Below, piece by piece: positions 17,777 to 27,035 of a stretch of 58,300 nt of DNA (the first letter of the stretch is position 1; every line of letters begins with the position of its first letter). Under the pieces are notes generated by a model. It saw nothing but the letters and a program-made list of their open reading frames with translations. It ran no database searches and was not told the origin of the DNA. Origin of the DNA: an uncultured Comamonas sp. (GTDB taxonomy: Bacteria > Pseudomonadota > Gammaproteobacteria > Burkholderiales > Burkholderiaceae_C). The stretch lies in NCBI GenBank assembly GCA_902175065.1, contig CABIIJ010000009.1:1-58300 (forward strand), written 5' to 3'. Position numbers and translations under genes: made by a program.

Positions 17777-19462
17777 ATGCCATTGCCTACCCCAGCCATC
17801 GTTGCCCAAAGTGCCGTGCGGCGCCTGCCGCGCAGCATCATGCTGCTGCTGTGCAGCGTTTACGTGCTCGCGGGTTTCATTGGCCGCAGCCCCTGGCGCG
17901 AGGCGGACATGCAGGCCTTCAGCCTGATGCGTGCCCTGGCCCTGGGACAGACCAGTTGGCTGCACCCTCAGATCGGGCCTTTGTCGCCCACCGAGCCAGG
18001 GCTGTTGCAATACTGGCTGGGGGCCTGGGCCATCCAGCTATTGCCGACCGGCTGGAGCAGCGACTGGGTGGTGCGCCTGCCCTTCATGGCGCTGCTGGCC
18101 CTGGCGCTGGCCTGCACCTGGGGGGCAGTGCATGGCCTGGCGCGTATGCCCGGCGCCCAGCCGGTGAGCTTTGCCTTCGGCGGCGAAGCGCATCCGCGCG
18201 ATTACGCCTGCGCCCTGGCCGATGGGGCGGTGCTGGCCCTGCTGGCCTGCCTGGGGCTGGCCCAGATGGGGCACGAAACCACCCATACCCTGGTGCAGTT
18301 GAGCGCCACCTGCGCCGTGTTCTACGCGGCCAGCAACCTGTGGTGGCAACCGCGCCGCGCGGCTGCGGCGGCGTTTCTCGGCCCGGTTGCCCTGGCATTG
18401 GCAGGGGCGCCCGGGCTGGCCATGGTGCTGGGGGGGCTGGCCATCGCCTTGCTCTGCCTGGCAAGAACCCCCAGGCTGGCGCACCGCTATAGCTGGCTGG
18501 CATGGTGGACGCTGGCGCTGCTGTGCGCCGCCGGGCTGGCCACCGCCCTGCCGCTGTGGCACTGGGCGCCGCCGCCCCAGCGCGACTGGGCCAGCATGGC
18601 GCGGCTCCTGACCTGGTTCAGCTGGCCCGCCTGGCCGCTGGCGCTGTGGACGCTGTGGCGCTGGCGCCGCCAATTGGCCCAGCCGTGGCGGCAACTGCAC
18701 CTGAGCATTCCCCTGGGACTGTGGCTGATCACCCTGCTGGCAATGCTGCTCAGTACCGAGCGCGATGCCTCCCTGCTGCTGACCCTGCCGGCCATCGCCG
18801 CGCTGGCCGCTTTCGCCCTGCCGACGCTGCGGCGCAGCCTGGGCGCCCTGATCGACTGGCTGACGCTGATTTTCTTCACCGTCTGTGCATTGACGATCTG
18901 GATCGTCTGGCTCTCGGTGCAGACCGGCTTTCCGGCCAAGCCTGCGGCGAACGTGGCCCGCCTGTCCGACGGCTATCTGCCGCCGTTCGAAGCCCTGCCC
19001 TTTGCCATTGCCCTGGCGGCCAGCGCTGCCTGGCTGCTGCTGGTGGCCTGGCGCACGCGCCGCCACCGGGCGGCCATCTGGAAAAGCCTGGCCCTGCCCG
19101 CCGGGGGAACGGTGCTGGGCTGGGTGCTGCTGATGACGCTGTGGCTGCCCATGCTGGACTATGGCCGCAGCTACGCCCCGCACATCGAGCGCCTGCGCCA
19201 GGCCCTGCCCGCCCAGCCCGGGTGTGTGCAGACCTGGGGCCTGGGCATTGCCCAGGTGGGCGCCTTGCGCTGGCATACCGGCTGGAACATCGTGCCCACC
19301 ACCAGCGCCGCTGCGCAGTGCGATTGGCTGATTGCGGCCAGCCACGGCGAATGGCAGGCCAGCGGCAACGCCTACGCGGCGCAGTGGCTGCCGGTGCGCA
19401 ACGTGCTGCGCCCGACCAACCGGGACGACCAGTGGCTGGTGCTGCAACGGCGCAATCCCTGA
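17777..19462 (+). CDS. ArnT-like multi-pass glycosyltransferase (GT83-type)
   Basis: This 561-residue integral membrane protein has about 12 hydrophobic segments. Near the N-terminus, GFIGRSPWREADMQAFSLMRAL resembles the first periplasmic loop of polyprenyl-phosphate-sugar glycosyltransferases of the ArnT/PMT fold, in which an acidic Asp/Glu near this point is catalytic. Such enzymes transfer a sugar from undecaprenyl phosphate to lipid A or another periplasmic acceptor. No arn or LPS genes are nearby, so the acceptor is unknown. The soluble C-terminal part (VQTWGLGIAQVGALRWHTGW) resembles that of uncharacterised family members. The next gene, a MATE transporter, begins 15 nt downstream, and the two are probably co-transcribed. 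Confidence 0.72.
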   Translation: MPLPTPAIVAQSAVRRLPRSIMLLLCSVYVLAGFIGRSPWREADMQAFSLMRALALGQTSWLHPQIGPLSPTEPGLLQYWLGAWAIQLLPTGWSSDWVVRLPFMALLALALACTWGAVHGLARMPGAQPVSFAFGGEAHPRDYACALADGAVLALLACLGLAQMGHETTHTLVQLSATCAVFYAASNLWWQPRRAAAAAFLGPVALALAGAPGLAMVLGGLAIALLCLARTPRLAHRYSWLAWWTLALLCAAGLATALPLWHWAPPPQRDWASMARLLTWFSWPAWPLALWTLWRWRRQLAQPWRQLHLSIPLGLWLITLLAMLLSTERDASLLLTLPAIAALAAFALPTLRRSLGALIDWLTLIFFTVCALTIWIVWLSVQTGFPAKPAANVARLSDGYLPPFEALPFAIALAASAAWLLLVAWRTRRHRAAIWKSLALPAGGTVLGWVLLMTLWLPMLDYGRSYAPHIERLRQALPAQPGCVQTWGLGIAQVGALRWHTGWNIVPTTSAAAQCDWLIAASHGEWQASGNAYAAQWLPVRNVLRPTNRDDQWLVLQRRNP

Positions 19463-19476
19463 ACCTTCTTTTTTCC

Positions 19477-20859
19477 ATGTCCGATATTTCCGTTATCGCC
19501 CGCCATGCCGTGACCGTGCTGGCGGGCCAACTGGCCGTGATGGCCTTTGGCGTGACCGACACCATCGTCGCCGGGCGCTTTTCCGCCGATGCGCTGGCCG
19601 CCCTGTCGGTGGCCTCGGCCGTGTTCGTGAGCGTTTACGTCTCGCTCATGGGCGTGCTGCAGGCGCTGCTGCCCGTCTGGGCCGAGCAGCACGGGCGCGG
19701 CGAGACGGCGGCCATCGGGCAGTCGTTCCGCCAGTCGCTGTACCTGGCGGCAGCCGCCAGCGTGCTGGGCATGGGGGTGCTGCTGTTCCCGGAGCCGCTG
19801 CTGCGCCTGACCGAAGTGCCCGCCTCCATGCAGGAGAGCGTGCGCCACTACCTGATCATCGTGGGCTGGGCCTTGCCCTCGGCACTGTTCTTTCGCCTCT
19901 ACACCACGCTGAACCAGGCGCTGGGCCGCCCGCAGCTCGTCACCTGGATTCAGGTCGGCGCCCTGGTGCTGAAGGTGCCGCTGTCGATCTGGTTCACCTT
20001 TGGCGGCTGGGGCATCGCGCCGCAAGGGGCCGCCGGCTGCGCCTGGGCCACGCTGCTGGTCGATTACGCCATCGCCATTGCCGCCCTGGTGCTGATGCGC
20101 ACCCAGGGGTTTTACCGCCCGCTGCACCTGTGGCAGCGCCTGGAAGCGCCCGACTGGCAGCGCCTGCGCGACTTTCTGCGCCTGGGCATCCCGGCCGGGC
20201 TGGCGATTGGCGTGGAGGTGACCTCCTTCACCCTGGTGGCCCTGTTCGTCGCCCGCCAGGGCACGCTGTCGGCTGCCAGCCACCAGATCGCCGCCAACCT
20301 GGCCGCCGTGTGCTACATGCTGCCGCTGTCGCTGGGCATTGCCGTCAGCGCCCGCGCCAGCTGGTGGCGCGGCCAGGGGCAGGAGCTACGCGCCCAGCAG
20401 GTCGCCTGGCTGGGCGTGCGCCTGGCCCTGGCCTGCGGCGCCGTGCTGTGCAGCGCCATGCTGCTCACGCGCCACTGGCTGCCCCAGGTCTACACGGGCG
20501 ATGCCGCCGTCATCGCCCTCACCGCCTCGCTGCTGCTGTGGGTGGCGCTGTACCAGGCGGCGGACAACGTGCAGTGCGTCTGCATCTTTTTGCTGCGCAG
20601 CTGGCGCGTGACGCTGGCGCCGCTGCTGGTCTACTGCACCCTGCTGTGGGGCGCGGGCCTGGGCGGCGGGTATTGGCTGGCGTATAAAAGCAGAGCTACT
20701 GCCGCTGATTGGCAAACGGTTCCAACACCTTTCTGGGTTGCAACATCCGTATCGCTAGTGGTGGTAGCTATTATTTTCGTGCTTATCGTTCAGCGGGTGT
20801 TTGCCGCCCAGCGCCGGGACATCCGGACGGACGGCGGCACGCCCGCTGCGGCCCGATAG
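19477..20859 (+). CDS. MATE-family multidrug/cation efflux protein
   Basis: This 460-residue inner-membrane antiporter has about 12 helices. Typical MATE sequences include MAFGVTDTIVAGRFSADALAALSV at the start, YLIIVGWALPSALFFRLYTTLNQALGRPQL and the second-half repeat FLRLGIPAGLAIGVEVTSFT...ARQGTLSAASHQIAANL. Members extrude cationic drugs or metabolites in exchange for Na+ or H+. The start ATG at 19477 lies 15 nt after the upstream stop and has a weak ribosome-binding site. Residues about 406-435 are encoded by a hairpin repeat element (20694-20773), so the last membrane segment (VATSVSLVVVAIIFVLIVQRV) appears to be partly repeat-derived. The stop codon directly abuts the Pho-box region of ppx. 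Confidence 0.85.
   Translation: MSDISVIARHAVTVLAGQLAVMAFGVTDTIVAGRFSADALAALSVASAVFVSVYVSLMGVLQALLPVWAEQHGRGETAAIGQSFRQSLYLAAAASVLGMGVLLFPEPLLRLTEVPASMQESVRHYLIIVGWALPSALFFRLYTTLNQALGRPQLVTWIQVGALVLKVPLSIWFTFGGWGIAPQGAAGCAWATLLVDYAIAIAALVLMRTQGFYRPLHLWQRLEAPDWQRLRDFLRLGIPAGLAIGVEVTSFTLVALFVARQGTLSAASHQIAANLAAVCYMLPLSLGIAVSARASWWRGQGQELRAQQVAWLGVRLALACGAVLCSAMLLTRHWLPQVYTGDAAVIALTASLLLWVALYQAADNVQCVCIFLLRSWRVTLAPLLVYCTLLWGAGLGGGYWLAYKSRATAADWQTVPTPFWVATSVSLVVVAIIFVLIVQRVFAAQRRDIRTDGGTPAAAR
20694..20773 (+). repeat. Hairpin element copy 3, inside the MATE gene
   Basis: AGCTACTGCCGCTGATTGG pairs imperfectly with the reverse complement of ATCGCTAGTGGTGGTAGCT. It is a diverged member of the hairpin family, visibly more A+T rich than the surrounding gene and read through in frame. 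Confidence 0.58.
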
Positions 20860-20872
20860 CGTCACACTGGGC

Positions 20873-20905
20873 TGTCACGCCGTTGTCACACAGTCTTTTC
20901 AGACT
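20873..20905 (+). promoter_or_regulatory. Pho box and -10 of ppx
   Basis: Heptamers TGTCACG (20873) and TGTCACA (20884) are spaced 11 bp apart, as in a PhoB box. They are followed after 9 nt by CAGACT (20900) as -10. An extra GTCACAC at 20861 is out of register. The same geometry occurs at ppk and pstS. Confidence 0.82.
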
Positions 20906-20957
20906 GCACGGTTGGCCCGCCAACGCCCCCTGCACCCTGAACAAGGAGAGACACCCC

Positions 20958-22457
20958 ATGGCCCCTGAATCCCTGCTTGCCGCCGTAGACCTTGGCTCGA
21001 ACAGCTTCCGGCTGGAAATTGGCCGCATCGGCTCGCACCAGCGCATCGAGCGCGTGGAATACCTCAAGGAGACGGTGCGCCTGGGCGGCGGGCTGAACGC
21101 CCAGCACGCACTGACGCGCGAGGCGATGGAGCGCGGCTGGGCCTGCCTGGCGCGGTTTGGCGAGCGGCTGACCGGCTTCGCCCCGGCCCAGGTCTGCGCC
21201 GTGGCCACGCAAACCCTGCGCGAGGCCCGCAACCGGGCAGAGTTCATCGAACGCGGCGGCGAGCTGCTGGGCTTTCCCATCGCCATCATCCCGGGCGAGG
21301 AAGAGGCCCGCCTGATCTACCGGGGCGTGGCCAGCGCCCTGGCGCCCAGCCAGCAACGCCGCCTGGTGATCGACATCGGCGGGCGCTCCACCGAAATCAC
21401 CCTCGGCCAGCACAGCCAGGCGCTGCAATGCGCCTCCTTCGCGCTGGGCAGCGTGTCGTGGAGCAGCCATTTCTTCGCCGACGGCGTGCTGGACAAGGCC
21501 AGCTTTGCCGCCGCCATCGCCGCCGCGCAAAGCACGCTGGCTGCCGCCTGCACGGCCTACCCGGGCACGGCATGGGATTGCGCCTATGCCTCGTCCGGCA
21601 CGGCCAACGCGCTGGGCGAAATCCTGACCGCCCTGGGTCTGGATGGCCGCGTCATCACCCCGCACAAGCTGCGCCACCTGCAGGCACTGCTGCTGCAGGC
21701 CGGCCACATCGACCAGTTGCGCCTGCCCGCGCTGAAGGAAGAACGCCGCCCGGTGCTGGCCGGGGGCATCAGCGTCATGCTGGCCGTGGTGGAACTGCTG
21801 GACATCGCCGAGCTGGAGGTGGCCCAGGGCGCACTGCGCCAGGGCGTGCTGCACGACCTGCTGGAGCACGAACCGCCCGCCGACAAGGAAGCCGCCGAAA
21901 TCCGCGCCCTGCAACAGGACTTTGGCGTGGACGCCGCCCAGGCCGAGCGCGTCTGCCGCGTCGCCATGGCCCTGTGGGAAAGCCTGCGCCCTGCCGATGC
22001 AGACGATGCCCTTGCCGCCCACGCCCTGCGCATTGCCGCCCTGCTGCATGAAGTGGGCATGCGCGTGGCCCTGAACGACTACCACCACCACGGCGCCTAC
22101 ATCCTGCGGCACTGCGCCCATGCCACCTGGGACGACGCCCTGCGCCAGCGCATCAGCCAGCTGGTGCTGGGCCACCAGGGCAAGCTGCGCAAGCTGGACG
22201 CAGCGCTTGCCGCCCCCGGCCTGGCCCTGCCGCTGATGGCGCTGCGCCTGGCCACCCAGCTGTGCCACGCCCGGCGCGACCCCGTACTGACCGACCTGGC
22301 ACTGACCAGCGACGGGGCGGACACGGCCTGCCAATTGCAGGTCACCATGCAGATCACCGATGCCTGGGCCGGCGCCTACCCCCAGTCGGCCCGCCTGCTG
22401 GAGCAGGAAGCCCTGGCCTGGCAGAAAACACCGTGGCGCCTGTCGCTGAAGAAATAA
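20958..22457 (+). CDS. ppx: Exopolyphosphatase / guanosine pentaphosphatase family
   Basis: This 499-residue enzyme would release phosphate from polyphosphate ends, and may also hydrolyse pppGpp. The ASKHA-type ATPase fold shows phosphate-binding loops LLAAVDLGSNSFRLEIG (N-terminus) and RRLVIDIGGRSTEITLG (about residue 135), the latter in the usual IGGxSTE form. The C-terminal part (LRIAALLHEVGMRVALNDYHHHGAYIL) is an HD-like helical domain. The ATG at 20958 has AAGGAG 9 nt upstream. It is convergent with ppk, and both carry Pho boxes, so phosphate starvation would raise synthesis and breakdown enzymes together. Confidence 0.93.
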   Translation: MAPESLLAAVDLGSNSFRLEIGRIGSHQRIERVEYLKETVRLGGGLNAQHALTREAMERGWACLARFGERLTGFAPAQVCAVATQTLREARNRAEFIERGGELLGFPIAIIPGEEEARLIYRGVASALAPSQQRRLVIDIGGRSTEITLGQHSQALQCASFALGSVSWSSHFFADGVLDKASFAAAIAAAQSTLAAACTAYPGTAWDCAYASSGTANALGEILTALGLDGRVITPHKLRHLQALLLQAGHIDQLRLPALKEERRPVLAGGISVMLAVVELLDIAELEVAQGALRQGVLHDLLEHEPPADKEAAEIRALQQDFGVDAAQAERVCRVAMALWESLRPADADDALAAHALRIAALLHEVGMRVALNDYHHHGAYILRHCAHATWDDALRQRISQLVLGHQGKLRKLDAALAAPGLALPLMALRLATQLCHARRDPVLTDLALTSDGADTACQLQVTMQITDAWAGAYPQSARLLEQEALAWQKTPWRLSLKK

Positions 22458-22470
22458 GCTCTCAAAACAA

Positions 22471-22549
22471 AAGCTGCTTCCGCTGACAAATAAACAACTT
22501 CAATATAAAAATACCAATAATTTGTTTATTTATCATTGGAAGCAGCTTC
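22471..22549. terminator. Hairpin element copy 4, bidirectional terminator between ppx and ppk
   Basis: AAGCTGCTTCCGCTGACAAA (22471) continuing to TAAAC pairs almost perfectly with GTTTATTTATCATTGGAAGC continuing to AGCTT (ends 22549). CTTTTTTC follows on the plus strand. It sits in the convergent gap and can terminate both genes. It is the best-preserved member of the family. Confidence 0.84.
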
Positions 22550-22589
22550 TTTTTTCAAAGCATTCCAGCGTCGGCACCGCGTGCCCGGG

Positions 22590-24872
22590 TCAGGCCGGGC
22601 CGCCGTACTGGCCCATCAGCCGGTTTTGTGCCCCCAGCCCGGTGCCGGGGCGCATGGGGCGCTGGTACAGGCCGTCGCCCGCCAGCGTCCAGGCGTCGCG
22701 GTCATCGTGCAGGTAGTCGGCCAGGCATTCGTCGACGATGCGCTGGCGCAGCGTGCGGTTGTGTACCGGCCAGGCCAGCTCCACCCGGCGCAGCATGTTG
22801 CGGCTCATCCAGTCGGCGCTGGACAGGTACAGCACTTCGTGCGTCCCCCAGGCGAAGTAAAAGACCCGCGAATGCTCCAGAAAGCGCCCGATGACGGAGC
22901 GCACGCGGATGTTCTCCGTCCGGCCCGGCACCTGCGCGGGCAACATGCAGGCGCCGCGCACGATCAGGTCGATCTGCACGCCCTGGCGGCCGGCCTCGAC
23001 CAGGGCGGCGATCAGCGCCTCGTCGGTCAGCGCGTTCATCTTCAGCACGATGCGGGCATCCTTGCCCTTGGCGGCAGCGCTGGCGGCCTGGCCGATGCGC
23101 TCCAGCATCCGGCCATGCAGGTGGAAAGGGGCCATCACCAGGTGCTGCAAGGTCGGCAGGCGGTTGTGGCTGGAGAGGTGGCGGAACACCGCATCCATGT
23201 CCTCGGTGATGGCGGCATCGCAGGTCAGGTGGCTCAGGTCGGTGTAGAGCCGGGCGCTGCGGGCGTTGTAGTTGCCGGTGGACAGATGGCCGTAGCGCTG
23301 CAACTGCCCGGTGCGCTTGTCGCGGCGGGTGATGAGCAGCATCTTGGCGTGGGTCTTCAGCCCCACCACGCCGTAGACGACCTGCACGCCCAGCGATTCG
23401 AGCTGTTCCGCCCAGTTGATGTTCGCCTCCTCGTCGAAGCGGGCCTTCAGCTCCAGCACGGCCAGCACCTCCTTGCCCCGGCTCACGGCCTCGGCCAGCA
23501 GGCGCATGATTTCCGAATCGGCACCGGTACGGTAAATGGTCTGCTTGATGGCCAGCACCTGCGGATCGTTCACCGCCTCGCGCAGCAGCTCCAGCACGGC
23601 GTCGAAATCCTCGAACGGCTGGTGAATGAGCACATCGCCCTTGCGCATCTGCGCCATGACCGAGCGCCCCACGGCCAGTTGCCGGGGCCAGGCCGGTTTC
23701 CACGGGGAAAACAGCAGGGCCGGATCGTCCACCAGGCCCACCAGCTGCATCTGGCGCACCAGATTGACCGGCCCCTTCACGCGAAACAGCGCCTGCGGCG
23801 GCAGCCCGTGCTGCTCCAGCAGCAAGCTGGCCAGCACGGGCGAGCACGAGGCCGACACCTCCAGCCGCACCGCCTGCCCGTAGTGGCGGTGGTGCAGCCC
23901 CTGGCGCAAGGCCATGCGCAGGTTGCTCACGTCCTCCTCGTCCACCGCCAGATCGGAGTGGCGCGTCACGCGGAACTGCGAGAACTCGGCCACCTCGCGG
24001 CCCGGAAACAATTCGGCCAGATGCGCCCGCACGATGCTGGAGATGCTGACGAACAGCCGCTCCTTGCCCGCAATCTTCGCCGGCATGGGAATCAGGCGCG
24101 GCAGCGCACGCGGCACCTTGACGATGGCCACCTCGTTGGCACGGCCAAAGGCATCCACGCCATCCAGGCGCACGATGAAATTCAGCGCCTTGTTCGCCAC
24201 CTGGGGAAAGGGGTGGGACGGGTCCAGCCCCACCGGCACCAGCAGGGGCTGCACCTCGCGCAGAAAGTATTCATGCACCCAGCGGCGCTGGGCGGCATTG
24301 CGCTCACCGTGCGAAATCAGGCGGATGCCGTGGGTGTGGAACGCCGGAATCAGCGCCTGGTTGTAGAGCTGGTACTGGTGCGCCACCAGGGCCTGCGCCT
24401 GCGCCATCAGCGCCGCAAAGCTGGCGCGGGTGTACCTGCCGCGCTCGTCCCCGGCCTTGGCCGCCGACACGTGCGGAGCGCAGCGCACCTCGAACCATTC
24501 ATCCAGGTTGGACGAAACGATGCACAGGTAGCGCAGACGTTCGAGCAGGGGCACATCCTTGCGCTCGGCCCAGCTCAACACCCGTTCGTTGAACGCCAGG
24601 ATGCTCAGGTCGCGGTCGAGCAATTCCAGCGGCTGCCCCTGCCCGCCGGACGCTGGCGGCGCGGGGGCGGCCTGCGCCAGCGCATCGGCCAGGGCGATGG
24701 CCTCCTGCACCCCGGCCTGCGGGTCAGGCGCCGCCAGCACGATGGCATTGGCATCCACTTCCAGAAACACCGGCGCAGAGGTTCCTGCGACAGCGGTAAC
24801 CGTTGCAGCAGCGGTAGCGGTAGCGGTAGCAACAACGTCCAGGGAAGCATCTTGGGCAAGCGTTTGCGTCAT
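22590..24872 (-). CDS. ppk1: Polyphosphate kinase
   Basis: This 760-residue enzyme reversibly polymerises the gamma-phosphate of ATP into polyphosphate. After a low-complexity Ala/Thr/Val-rich stretch of about 70 residues that is not conserved, the core starts LLDRDLSILAFNERVLSWAE. Catalytic-domain signatures include FSPWKPAWPRQLA, IKQTIYRTGADSEIM, ELKARFDEEANINWAEQLE, VVGLKTHAKMLLITRR with the autophosphorylated His, and the ATP-binding tail YLSSADWMSRNMLRRVELAWP. The start at 24872 is the first ATG; a shorter start is possible because the first ~60 residues are low complexity. In related genomes ppk usually follows phoR directly, but here another gene intervenes. Confidence 0.95.
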   Translation of the reverse strand: MTQTLAQDASLDVVATATATAAATVTAVAGTSAPVFLEVDANAIVLAAPDPQAGVQEAIALADALAQAAPAPPASGGQGQPLELLDRDLSILAFNERVLSWAERKDVPLLERLRYLCIVSSNLDEWFEVRCAPHVSAAKAGDERGRYTRASFAALMAQAQALVAHQYQLYNQALIPAFHTHGIRLISHGERNAAQRRWVHEYFLREVQPLLVPVGLDPSHPFPQVANKALNFIVRLDGVDAFGRANEVAIVKVPRALPRLIPMPAKIAGKERLFVSISSIVRAHLAELFPGREVAEFSQFRVTRHSDLAVDEEDVSNLRMALRQGLHHRHYGQAVRLEVSASCSPVLASLLLEQHGLPPQALFRVKGPVNLVRQMQLVGLVDDPALLFSPWKPAWPRQLAVGRSVMAQMRKGDVLIHQPFEDFDAVLELLREAVNDPQVLAIKQTIYRTGADSEIMRLLAEAVSRGKEVLAVLELKARFDEEANINWAEQLESLGVQVVYGVVGLKTHAKMLLITRRDKRTGQLQRYGHLSTGNYNARSARLYTDLSHLTCDAAITEDMDAVFRHLSSHNRLPTLQHLVMAPFHLHGRMLERIGQAASAAAKGKDARIVLKMNALTDEALIAALVEAGRQGVQIDLIVRGACMLPAQVPGRTENIRVRSVIGRFLEHSRVFYFAWGTHEVLYLSSADWMSRNMLRRVELAWPVHNRTLRQRIVDECLADYLHDDRDAWTLAGDGLYQRPMRPGTGLGAQNRLMGQYGGPA

Positions 24873-24903
24873 AAAGGTCAGCAGCAGTGGTTACAAGCCA
24901 GCC

Positions 24904-24936
24904 AGTCTGCCGACGCTGTGTGACAACCATGTGACC
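24904..24936 (-). promoter_or_regulatory. Pho box and -10 of ppk
   Basis: On the minus strand, GGTCACA and TGTCACA heptamers (24930-24936 and 24919-24925) are 11 bp apart and are followed after 9 nt by CAGACT (24904-24909). Spacing and -10 sequence are identical to those at ppx. It gives ppk its own PhoB-dependent promoter, independent of the pst-pho operon. Confidence 0.82.
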
Positions 24937-24962
24937 CTCAGAAAGGGCAATCACCCTAAATA

Positions 24963-25043
24963 AATAGCTACTTCCAATGATAAATAAACGATTGCAATCA
25001 TAAAAAGTATTGAAATCGTTTATTTTTCAGCGAGGACAGCAAT
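24963..25043. terminator. Hairpin element copy 5, after the NERD-helicase gene
   Basis: ATAGCTACTTCCAATGATAA continuing to AACGATT pairs with AATCGTTTATTTTTCAGCGA continuing to CAGCAAT. It lies between the NERD-helicase stop codon and the ppk promoter and probably ends the former transcript. Confidence 0.7.
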
Positions 25044-25096
25044 GATTTTTGAATCCCCCTTTGCATCGATGGTTGCAGGCTGGACGCAATGCCCCT

Positions 25097-26917
25097 CTAC
25101 GCTGTAATCAACTGATAAGTGGCCCTGGTTGCCGCAACATAGGCCAGCTTCGATTCTTGCGCCAAATCTTCCGGACTCAAGCCTTGGGTATCGGCTGCCA
25201 GCACAGCCACCACCGGCCATTCCAGCCCCTTGCTGACATGCATGGTCATCACCTGAATGGCGTCGGCCTGGGGCCGGAAGTCGCCCGATTTCTTACGCAC
25301 CCGGTGTGGCACGCCCATACGCGCCAGGGCACGGCTACAAATGTCCATGCTGTTCCAATCCCGGCACAGCACCGCCATCTCGCCCCACGCGTGTCCTTGC
25401 GCATGTTGCTCGGCCAATAGCTTGGCCACTTGCTGTGCACGCTCGGGCAAGGTAGGCAGATCGATCACGATGGGCTGCGGCCCCTCGCGCCCACAACCGA
25501 GCGGAGCCAGCAAAGGAATGCCGTCGTCATCCTTGGCGTCTTCCGCTTTGAGCATGTCACCTGCCACTTGGTGCGCAACCTGCAAAATCTGGCGGGTATT
25601 GCGGTAGTTGATCTTGAGAATAGTCGTGCGTCCGCTGGCCTGGATGCCAACGCTTTTCAGGCTGAAGCGCATACGCTGGCCGCGCTGGTAAATGCTTTGG
25701 GCATCGTCATACAGCAACAGCAGGCTATTGGTACCGGGATCGACCATTTGCGTGACCAGCTTCAACCACTCGGACGCAAAGTCGTGTCCTTCGTCGATCA
25801 GGATGGCATGGTACTGACCTGCGGGGATATGGCCTTTGTCCACGCCTGCGACCAGGCAGCGCACGTACTCGTCCATGGTTTGCCCCTGGGTCCAACCTTG
25901 GGTATACGCCGGTAGCTGGTGATAGGCCACCAGTTGATCACGCACCCATTTGTGAAAGTGGCGCACATGCACGCATGCACCCAGGCCTTTCGCCGCCATC
26001 TGCATGGCCAGTTGCACCGCCAACGGTTCGTTGTAGCAAAGCACGAGGATGGGTTTGCTGCCCGGCCCCTGGGTCTGGACCAAATATTCGGCACGGTAGC
26101 CCAAAATCATGGTTTTACCGGAGCCAGCCACGCCATGAATGACGCGATGCCCATCGCCCAGGCTGCGGGCCAGTTGCTCTTGCTGCAAATCCATCACGCG
26201 CATGATGTCGGGCAGACGTTCCTGCGCAGCGTTCTCGGCGGCAGCTTCGGCGTTGTCGTCGTCAAACAGGCGTTGCTGCTGCGGCACGCGCACTTCAGGA
26301 AAAAGAATCCAGCGAATCCGGTCAAGCTGCGGCAGGGTGATCGCCCCCTTGCCGAACGCATGGGGGAACATGGCCCACAGACGCTCCTGGAAGGCCTCGG
26401 CATCCACGCTTTCAAACATTTCGTCCTGGCAGATCACCAGATGCCCGGGAATGGCCAGGTTCAGTTCCGCCGCTTCAAACTGGCTGCGCGTAATCCTTGT
26501 AAAAACAACGCCATACCCCCAGGGAAAGGCCAGCTTCCCTCGATGAGGCCCATCGGTCTGCAACAACTGCATGTCACATTTAAGTGCATTGATGACTTCA
26601 ATGGCGCAGTGTCGCGCCTGAGCCAGAGGGTTGATGACCACTTTGGGCTGGCCGGTACTGGAATCCAGAATCTCAAAACGTTCGCGCGTCGCGCTCAGGA
26701 TGGTGCTCGGATGCCAATCCTTGGTTTCCAGAATCAGCGCCCCCCGGCGCGGGTGCAGCACCACAAAATCAGGATATGTCTGCTTGGGGCCAATCGGCAC
26801 ATCAAACCACAGCAGGTAATCGTCTTCCAGCTTTTGTTCCAGCCGTTCGGACAGGCGTTTTTCGCCCGGCGTCATACGGCCCACGCAAGTGCTGCGTGCA
26901 GGTATCAAGGTTGCCAT
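25097..26917 (-). CDS. NERD nuclease-related domain fused to UvrD/PcrA-like SF1 helicase
   Basis: This 606-residue fusion has an N-terminal NERD domain (about 15-130) with GEKRLSERL, PDFVVLHPRRGALILETKDW, so the D50 and E64-x-K66 nuclease triad is intact. The helicase domain has Walker A HGVAGSGKT (262-269), Walker B ILIDEGHDF, motif III YDDAQSIYQRG, motif IV INYRNTRQI, motif V VMTMHVSKGLEWPVV and motif VI YVAATRA. It is expected to bind and unwind DNA and may cleave it; proteins of this class are found in DNA repair and in anti-phage loci. The start at 26917 has AAGAGAT upstream. Its base composition is visibly less GC-rich than its neighbours, and it interrupts the usual phoR-ppk order, suggesting acquisition. 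Its biological role is unknown. Confidence 0.85.
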   Translation of the reverse strand: MATLIPARSTCVGRMTPGEKRLSERLEQKLEDDYLLWFDVPIGPKQTYPDFVVLHPRRGALILETKDWHPSTILSATRERFEILDSSTGQPKVVINPLAQARHCAIEVINALKCDMQLLQTDGPHRGKLAFPWGYGVVFTRITRSQFEAAELNLAIPGHLVICQDEMFESVDAEAFQERLWAMFPHAFGKGAITLPQLDRIRWILFPEVRVPQQQRLFDDDNAEAAAENAAQERLPDIMRVMDLQQEQLARSLGDGHRVIHGVAGSGKTMILGYRAEYLVQTQGPGSKPILVLCYNEPLAVQLAMQMAAKGLGACVHVRHFHKWVRDQLVAYHQLPAYTQGWTQGQTMDEYVRCLVAGVDKGHIPAGQYHAILIDEGHDFASEWLKLVTQMVDPGTNSLLLLYDDAQSIYQRGQRMRFSLKSVGIQASGRTTILKINYRNTRQILQVAHQVAGDMLKAEDAKDDDGIPLLAPLGCGREGPQPIVIDLPTLPERAQQVAKLLAEQHAQGHAWGEMAVLCRDWNSMDICSRALARMGVPHRVRKKSGDFRPQADAIQVMTMHVSKGLEWPVVAVLAADTQGLSPEDLAQESKLAYVAATRATYQLITA

Positions 26918-27035
26918 ATCTCTTTGAGTGACCGTACCCACTCTATGTGGCGTCGGTTATGTATCAAGAGTTTGCAAGTGTACCGACGAAAATCAGGTAC
27001 GCCGCCCAGCAATACCTGCGCCAGCCCTTTGCCTG

